38,723 bases of DNA, from positions 1 to 38,723 of the forward strand of contig SHVR01000023.1 in the NCBI GenBank assembly GCA_009694185.1. Direction: 5' to 3'. The notes under the pieces were generated by a model that worked only from the letters and a program-made list of their open reading frames with translations, did no database searches and was not told where the DNA came from. This document shows, one piece after another, positions 34,321 through 38,723 of this stretch. The position numbers and the translations under genes were made by a program. The first letter of the stretch is position 1; the number at the start of each line of letters is the position of its first letter. The stretch comes from Alphaproteobacteria bacterium. Its GTDB lineage: Bacteria > Pseudomonadota > Alphaproteobacteria > SHVR01.

Positions 34321-35469
34321 TCACGACGGCTGGTTGGTGAAGACGATCGTGCCGCTCGCGGCAAACATGCCGCCAACGCCATGGCAAACCGAGAGTTTTG
34401 CCCCCTTGACCTGGGCCGGGGCCGTGCCGCGCATCTGGCGGACACTCTCCTGGAGCGCATACATGCCATACATGCCCGAATGCATGTAGGAGAGGCCGCC
34501 ACCATTGGTATTGATCGGCAGTTTGCCGCCGGGGGCGCTATTGCGGGCCCAGTACCAGGCCCCAGCCTCGCCAGGCTTCACGAAGCCCAGGTCCTCCAGG
34601 CCATAGATCGGCAAATGGGCGAAGGCGTCATAGATCATCAGATGGTCGACGTCGCCATGGCTGATGCCGGCGGTGTCGAATGCCTTCTTGCCGGACACCT
34701 TGAAGGCCCGGGACGAGGTGAAGTCCTGCATCTGGCTGATCATGGGGGTCTCGACGCTCTCGCCCATGCCGCGGATGTAGACCGGCTTGGTCGGGAAGTC
34801 CTTGGCCCGGTCGGCGGCGGTCAGAATCAAGGCGCCGCCGCCATCGGTAACCAGGCAGCACATCAGCAAGCGGAACGGATAGGCAATCATGCGCGAATTA
34901 AGCACGTCATCGACGTTGATCGGGTCCTGGAAAGTGGCGCGCGGGTTCTTTGCCGCCCATTCCCGCTGCACCACGGCGATGTTGGCGATCTGCTCGATGG
35001 GCAGATTGTAGGTCTTCATATAGCGCAGGACAGGGATGGTGAACATGGTGGGCGGCCCGAATGGCCCATAGGGCTCCTCGAACTGGCCATTGAGGGTACC
35101 GGGGCCGCCGGACCGCGACTTGCGGCCGATATTCGACCGGCCGCTCTCGCCATGGGTGACGAGCGCGGTGTTGCAGAGGCCGGCCGCGATGGCCGCCGCC
35201 GCGTGCCGCACATGGATCATGAAGGAACAGCCGCCGACCGACGTGCCGTCGACCCAGGTGGGCGTGATGCCGAGATACATGGCAAGCTCGACCGGCGTCT
35301 CGACCGCTGTCGCGATGCCATCGATATCGGCCGGCTTCAGGCCGCACTCGCGCATGGCGGCGAGCGCGGCGTTGGCGTGTAGCTGGAGCTGGGACATGCT
35401 CGGCACCTTGCCCAGTTCCGTCGTTTCCGAGGCGCCGACAACGGCGACGCTGCCGCGTTTGTAAGTCAT
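34321..35469 (-). CDS. Thiolase-family (SCP2/lipid-transfer type) protein
   Basis: A 382-residue thiolase-fold protein of the non-specific lipid-transfer group. Cys81 (SVGGCSFMIH) is the candidate nucleophile, TNGGGLSYMHSGMYG carries the family histidine, and the C-terminus has CHGVGGMFAASG. Such proteins thiolytically shorten, or by retro-aldol action cleave, unusual acyl-CoAs, and typically require an adjacent OB-fold DUF35 partner, which is present here with a single base between the genes. With the nearby acyl-CoA dehydrogenases and an SDR it could complete a beta-oxidation-like cycle. The transcript ends at the hairpin at 34279-34314. Confidence 0.87.
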   Translation of the reverse strand: MTYKRGSVAVVGASETTELGKVPSMSQLQLHANAALAAMRECGLKPADIDGIATAVETPVELAMYLGITPTWVDGTSVGGCSFMIHVRHAAAAIAAGLCNTALVTHGESGRSNIGRKSRSGGPGTLNGQFEEPYGPFGPPTMFTIPVLRYMKTYNLPIEQIANIAVVQREWAAKNPRATFQDPINVDDVLNSRMIAYPFRLLMCCLVTDGGGALILTAADRAKDFPTKPVYIRGMGESVETPMISQMQDFTSSRAFKVSGKKAFDTAGISHGDVDHLMIYDAFAHLPIYGLEDLGFVKPGEAGAWYWARNSAPGGKLPINTNGGGLSYMHSGMYGMYALQESVRQMRGTAPAQVKGAKLSVCHGVGGMFAASGTIVFTNQPS

Positions 35470-35470
35470 G

Positions 35471-35890
35471 TTATTTCCTCACCGGACGGAACAAGGGCAG
35501 GTGGATGTCGCTCTCCGCCTGGGGCTGGAAGAACACCTCGAGCGGCATGTCGAGCACCAGCGCTTCCGGCGTCTGGTCGCAGTCGACATTGGTCATCATG
35601 CGCGGCCCCTCCTCCAGTTCGACGACGCAGATGCCATAGGGCGCTTCATAGCCCTTGGGTGGCCGCTGATTGATGACGTAGCTATAGAGGCGGCCACGGC
35701 CACTTGCCTTCACCACCTCGACATTGTCCGAGCCGGTGAAGGGCGAGAAGGGTCGCGGCGGGAAGTAGTATTTTCCCGTGTCCTTGCAACGCTGCAACAA
35801 GAGGTCGCCACGCTTGCAGCCGTCCCAGAAGTGTTGCGTTTCCGGCGTTGGCACGGGCAGGGCCCGCTTGAAGCTCTTGACGTCGACCAT
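35471..35890 (-). CDS. OB-fold DUF35 partner protein with a degenerate zinc ribbon
   Basis: A 139-residue acyl-CoA-associated protein: N-terminal helix (PTPETQHFWDGCKRG), rubredoxin-like ribbon region, then an OB fold (GRLYSYVINQRPP, PYGICVVELEEG). The usual ribbon is C-x2-C-G and C-P-x-C-G-S. Here the positions read Cys35, Thr38, Ser49 and Thr52, so three of four zinc ligands are lost, although the surrounding PPR and TGS remain. It should still pair with the thiolase encoded immediately downstream, as DUF35 proteins do with lipid-transfer thiolases and aldolases. Metal-free folding is the inference. Confidence 0.85.
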   Translation of the reverse strand: MVDVKSFKRALPVPTPETQHFWDGCKRGDLLLQRCKDTGKYYFPPRPFSPFTGSDNVEVVKASGRGRLYSYVINQRPPKGYEAPYGICVVELEEGPRMMTNVDCDQTPEALVLDMPLEVFFQPQAESDIHLPLFRPVRK

Positions 35891-35974
35891 ATGCGGCCTG
35901 CCTTTCTCGGTCGTCCTTTGTGGGGCGTCTTTGTACTGGGCCTATCATGCCAGGATTCGATCCCCCGACAAGGC

Positions 35975-36739
35975 TCAGCGTCCGCCGGTCACATGCAGCG
36001 TGTGGCCGGTGACGTAGCTCGCTTCATCGGATGCCAGATAAAGGACCGCGTTGGCGATCTCGATAGGGAGGCCGAGGCGGCGCAATGGCGTCATGCGGTT
36101 GGGGCTGTAGTCGACCGTCGCGTTGAGTTGGCGGAGGCTCTGGCCGACCCGGTCGGTGTCGATGGGGCCGGGGGCCACGGCATTGATGTGGATGCCATAC
36201 TCGGCGACTTCCAAGGCGACGTTGCGGATGAAGCCATGCACGCCCGCCTTGCAGGCGGCATAGGCCGAGCCGCCCTGGTAATAGGCTGTCCAGGGGGTGC
36301 CTTCGCGGGCACCCGAGGACAGGCAGACGATCCGGCCGGCGCGCTCCCGCATCATGGTCTTGAGGGCGGCGCGGGTGCAAAGGAACATGCCGCGCAGATT
36401 GAGGCGGACGATGCGGTCCCATTCCGCCACATCCATGTCCCAGACGCGGCCCTGGCCGTTGCCGCCCACATTATTGACGAGGATATCGATCCGGCCATGG
36501 GTCGATACTGCCTGGGCGATGAGGGCATTGGCGCCCGCTTCCTCGGTCACGTCGCCGACCAGCGTCGCGGGCGCCCTTCCCTTGGCGGCAAGGGTGGCGG
36601 CAACCTGTTGGAGGGCGCTGGCGTCAATGTCGCCGAGCACGAGGCGCGCCCCTTCCTCGGCCAGCCGGAGTGCCACCGCCCGCCCGATCCCGTTGGCGGC
36701 ACCGGTCACCACCGCCACCTTGTCCTCTACCCGTCCCAT
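35975..36739 (-). CDS. SDR-family oxidoreductase (FabG-like, probably NAD-dependent)
   Basis: A 254-residue classical SDR with TGAANGIG at 12-19, NNVG at 89-92, Ser141/142, Tyr160 and Lys164 (SAYAACKAG) and VTGHTLHVTGG at the end. Asp37 after the second strand (VLGDIDAS) points to NAD(H), unlike the other two SDRs of the window. In context it may act as a 3-hydroxyacyl-CoA dehydrogenase between the acyl-CoA dehydrogenases and the thiolase. It lies upstream of the OB-fold and thiolase genes with an 84-base gap, so all three could be one operon. It is divergent from the third acyl-CoA dehydrogenase. Confidence 0.88.
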   Translation of the reverse strand: MGRVEDKVAVVTGAANGIGRAVALRLAEEGARLVLGDIDASALQQVAATLAAKGRAPATLVGDVTEEAGANALIAQAVSTHGRIDILVNNVGGNGQGRVWDMDVAEWDRIVRLNLRGMFLCTRAALKTMMRERAGRIVCLSSGAREGTPWTAYYQGGSAYAACKAGVHGFIRNVALEVAEYGIHINAVAPGPIDTDRVGQSLRQLNATVDYSPNRMTPLRRLGLPIEIANAVLYLASDEASYVTGHTLHVTGGR

Positions 36740-36864
36740 GGTCGCCTCCCATCCCTCTAATTTCGTTCAAACCATAGCAGAGCAGAATGGAGCGCCCTTC
36801 TGGAAGGGGCGATGGCCTGCTAGCCTGGCATCTGGAAGACTGCACTGGACATGGGATAGCCACC

Positions 36865-38064
36865 ATGGATCTCCGCTACCGAGCCGACGAAATCGCCTTC
36901 CGCGACGACGTGCGGAGCTTCGTGCGTGACCATCTGCCGCCGGATATCCACGCCAAGGTCGAGAACGGCATCGAACTGATGCGCGACGATTTCGAGCGCT
37001 GGATGCGCATCCTCTCGGCCAAGGGATGGATCGCGACCAATTGGGAGAAGACGGACGGCGGACCCGGCTTGACGCCGGCCGAGAAATTCATGCTGGAGGG
37101 CGAATTGCTGCTCGGCGGCGCGCCGCGCCTGGTGCATTTCGGCACGCGCATGGTGGGCCCCGTCCTGCTCGCCTATGGCACGGCCGAGCAGAAGCAAAAA
37201 TATCTGCCCAAAATCCTGACCAGCGAGGAAATCTGGTGCCAGGGCTATTCCGAGCCGGGCGCGGGCTCGGACCTGGCCTCGCTGCAATGCCGGGCGGTAC
37301 GTGATGGCGACCATTATGTGGTCAACGGTACCAAGGTCTGGACCAGCTATGCCCATTGCGCCGATCGCATGTTCGCGCTGGTTCGCACATCGCGCGAAAA
37401 GAAGCAACAGGACGGCATCACGGTCCTGCTGATCGACCTCAAGGCGCCGGGGGTGAATGTCCGCCCGCTGATCACCATCGACGGCCGCCACCACTTCAAT
37501 CAGGAATATTTCGACAATGTGCGCGTGGCCGTGGCGGACCGGGTGGGCGCCGAAGGCGAGGGTTGGAAGATTGCAAAATACCTCCTCGGGCATGAGCGCT
37601 CCAACAATACCGGTGTCATGATGGCGAAGCGCGTCTTGGACAAGGTCGGGCGCATCGCGGAGGAGGAACGGGTGGGGGGTGCGCCGCTCTGCCAGGATGC
37701 CGATTTCCGCCGCCGCTTTACCGAGGTGCGCATCGAACTCGAAGCCCTGGAGATGACGGCCTTCCGGGTTCTGGCCAGTGCGTCCGCCGACCAGCCGGTT
37801 GGCAGCGAAGCCTCGGTCCTGAAATACAAGATGGCGATTGTCGGCCAGGCGGTGAACGAATTGCTGCTGGAAGTGGGTGCCTATTACGGTATGCCCCTCG
37901 AGGGCCAGACCATCCGCGGCCAAAGCAACGCCGAGGCCATCGGCCCCGACTATCTCTACCGCATGTCGGCGGATTATTACCTGTCGCGGGGGAGTTCGAT
38001 CGCTGGCGGCAGCAACGAAATCCAGAAGAACATCATCGCCAAGCGGGTGCTCGATCTGCCCTAG
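36865..38064 (+). CDS. Acyl-CoA dehydrogenase, PimC-like (third copy)
   Basis: A 399-residue paralog of the pair at 31391-33807, more diverged. Shared landmarks are GWIATNWEKTDGGPGL, WCQGYSEPGAGSDLASL, NGTKVWTSYAHC, LLGHERSNNTG and IAGGSNEIQKNIIAKRVL. The position of the medium-chain-type catalytic glutamate is Gly. The start at 36865 is the first ATG that fits the family N-terminus; the only nearby purine run is the weak GGGATAG. It is divergent from the SDR, across about 125 bases that must hold both promoters. Beyond its stop the DNA breaks down into mobile-element remains. Confidence 0.9.
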   Translation: MDLRYRADEIAFRDDVRSFVRDHLPPDIHAKVENGIELMRDDFERWMRILSAKGWIATNWEKTDGGPGLTPAEKFMLEGELLLGGAPRLVHFGTRMVGPVLLAYGTAEQKQKYLPKILTSEEIWCQGYSEPGAGSDLASLQCRAVRDGDHYVVNGTKVWTSYAHCADRMFALVRTSREKKQQDGITVLLIDLKAPGVNVRPLITIDGRHHFNQEYFDNVRVAVADRVGAEGEGWKIAKYLLGHERSNNTGVMMAKRVLDKVGRIAEEERVGGAPLCQDADFRRRFTEVRIELEALEMTAFRVLASASADQPVGSEASVLKYKMAIVGQAVNELLLEVGAYYGMPLEGQTIRGQSNAEAIGPDYLYRMSADYYLSRGSSIAGGSNEIQKNIIAKRVLDLP

Positions 38065-38135
38065 GCGTCGGACCCATAAAAGGGCTTTGGATTTCGACAG
38101 GTTCATTATTCAAAGTCCCCGAAGGGGGATCTGCG

Positions 38136-38267
38136 ATGGACCGAGATTGCTCCTGGCTGAGCGCCGAAAAGTCTGCGCGGCTGGTGCCACACCTGCCGAC
38201 GGATACACGCGGCAAGCCGAGGGTCGACGACCAGCGCGTCATCGGCGGGATCGCGTGCATGTCCTAG
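38136..38267 (+). pseudogene. IS5-family transposase, N-terminal fragment
   Basis: The 43-residue frame carries the start of an alphaproteobacterial IS5-type transposase: WLSAEKSARLVPHLPTDT, RGKPRVDDQRVIGGI. Similarity ends after GGI and a TAG follows within five codons, so the DDE catalytic core is absent. GGGGGA upstream of the ATG at 38136 is the remnant of its ribosome site. The break is 7-20 bases from the left end of the hairpin-ended element, whose arrival may have cut the gene. Confidence 0.7.
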
Positions 38268-38282
38268 GAACTATAATACCAG

Positions 38283-38312
38283 GTCTCGATGATCGAAACC
38301 GATCATCGAGAC
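38283..38312. repeat. Left hairpin of the inverted-repeat element
   Basis: A perfect 13-base stem (GTCTCGATGATCG with its complement) around the loop AAAC. It is not followed by a T tract on either strand, so it is not read as a terminator. Confidence 0.75.
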
Positions 38313-38385
38313 GCCCTCAGGCGCCGGGCGCGCGCTCCCAGCACTTGGCTTCCGCCGCATCAGCGGCGCGGCGCGGTCGCGCCGG

Positions 38386-38420
38386 CCAACTCTCGATGAG
38401 TCGAGCTCATCGAGAGTTGG
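38386..38420. repeat. Right hairpin of the inverted-repeat element
   Basis: A perfect 15-base stem (CCAACTCTCGATGAG with its complement) around the loop TCGAG. It shares TCTCGATGA with the left hairpin in opposite orientation. Confidence 0.75.
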
Positions 38421-38428
38421 TATTAGCG

Positions 38429-38623
38429 CTCCGGGAATATATCCCGGTGCACGGCTCCGCCGGGCGCATCGCGACGCTGTTCTTCTTCGGCCTCATCGGC
38501 ATGGCCAGCGGCAGCTATCTGGGCGGCCTGGTTTACGACCTGACCGGCGCCTACCGGCCGGCCTTCCTGATGGGTGTGACGGCGTGTCCGTCGTCAGATC
38601 ATTTGGGACAGTTGGCGGCTTAG
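38429..38623 (+). pseudogene. MFS transporter, C-terminal fragment
   Basis: The frame reads LREYIPVHGSAGRIATLFFF, then GLIGMASGSYLGGLVYDLTGAYRPAFLMG, which matches the last two membrane helices of monocarboxylate-type MFS transporters. It has no start: the left side is the hairpin-ended element. On the right, similarity stops at about 38580, and the remaining 13 codons to the TAG at 38621 are foreign DNA, probably the end of the neighbouring IS. Both breaks coincide with mobile DNA, so the gene was destroyed from both sides. Confidence 0.7.
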
Positions 38624-38658
38624 ATTAGCGGAGTGTTGGCCTCATCTGGGGGTTGATA

Positions 38659-38723
38659 TTAGGCGGCGATCTTGCGGTGTTGCAAGCGGCGATGTTCGAT
38701 GGTCATGCGTTTGATGCGGGCGC
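38659..38723 (-). CDS. Probable IS transposase, C-terminal end (cut by window edge)
   Basis: A minus-strand frame enters from the window edge and ends ARIKRMTIEHRRLQHRKIAA then TAA at 38659. Basic residues and position next to a broken gene suggest an IS protein, but I cannot assign the family from 20 residues. The non-coding 38585-38658 beyond its stop begins TGTCCGTCGTCAGATC where the MFS similarity ends, so the IS terminus is probably near 38585. Confidence 0.4.
   Translation of the reverse strand, partial: ARIKRMTIEHRRLQHRKIAA

Larger units (their letters stand above)
38274..38425. mobile_element. 152-bp hairpin-ended inverted-repeat element (REPIN- or MITE-like)
   Basis: The ends TAATACCA and TGGTATTA are perfect inverted repeats, extending to 17 of 19 matches with the TCTCGATGA that follows two mismatches. 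In addition each end is itself a hairpin: 13-base stem with loop AAAC at 38283-38312, and 15-base stem with a 5-base loop at 38386-38420. The centre (38313-38385) is very GC-rich and has no credible gene. Two hairpin repeats in opposite orientation around a short spacer is the REPIN plan; a MITE is the alternative. There is no transposase inside. It sits between an IS5 fragment and an MFS fragment. Confidence 0.6.

Noticed and set aside
38283-38312. Hairpin as terminator of the third acyl-CoA dehydrogenase
   Set aside because: No T-rich tail, more than 200 bases from the stop, and it belongs to the inverted-repeat element.

Overview
The window is GC-rich, densely coding DNA. Its gene families (branched-chain amino acid ABC transporter remnants, Bug/TctC receptors, PimC-type acyl-CoA dehydrogenases, HspQ, alphaproteobacterial-style IS630 and IS5 transposases) suggest an alphaproteobacterium, possibly of the Rhodospirillales. 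That placement is an inference from protein style, since there is no rRNA or marker gene here. I found no tRNA, rRNA or CRISPR array, and no gene-free stretch longer than about 300 bases.

Left edge (1-2527). The 3' end of an IS630-family transposase cuts into a RelE/ParE-type toxin gene. An intact Phd/YefM-type antitoxin is left behind with its own promoter and palindromic operator. Next comes a collapsed branched-chain amino acid (liv) transporter operon: one open frame joins pieces of LivM, LivG and LivF, and the following binding-protein gene has lost its middle. A complete SDR dehydrogenase follows.

Middle (2520-20525). Short gene groups alternate in strand and are mostly soluble catabolic enzymes. 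They include a YaiI-like protein, a cupin, a serine hydrolase, a second SDR, a carboxymuconolactone-decarboxylase-like protein and an NHL-repeat protein. A minus-strand operon holds a ThDP decarboxylase, a crotonase, a decayed alpha/beta hydrolase and a LeuCD-like hydro-lyase. Facing it are a GMC oxidoreductase and a D-2-hydroxyacid dehydrogenase, and then an SMP-30-like lactonase. A plus-strand operon holds an enolase-superfamily dehydratase, a binding-protein-fold protein without a signal peptide, a quinone oxidoreductase, a ureG remnant and an amidohydrolase. Together they look like a sugar-acid, hydroxy-acid or ring-cleavage breakdown region whose substrate cannot be read from sequence.

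Right part (20526-38064). A luciferase-like monooxygenase and a homogentisate-dioxygenase-like protein form one operon, with a small tail ORF that runs into a dispersed repeat. Divergent from them is an unrecognised protein made of two copies of one domain. Then come a ferric-iron binding protein with a Fur-box-like palindrome, and a plus-strand run of peptide-binding protein, amidase, MhpD-like hydratase, glycerophosphodiesterase, TctC-type receptor and two acyl-CoA dehydrogenases. Opposite are HspQ, a thiolase with its OB-fold partner (followed by a strong terminator) and a third SDR. A third acyl-CoA dehydrogenase follows on the plus strand.

Right edge (38065-38723). This is an insertion scrapyard: an IS5-family fragment, a 152-bp element with a hairpin at each inverted-repeat end (REPIN-like), a C-terminal fragment of an MFS transporter, and the end of another IS.

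Two themes stand out. First, several genes have internal deletions or truncations but still read through in frame. Second, there are several solute-binding proteins from different transporter families and no intact membrane permease.
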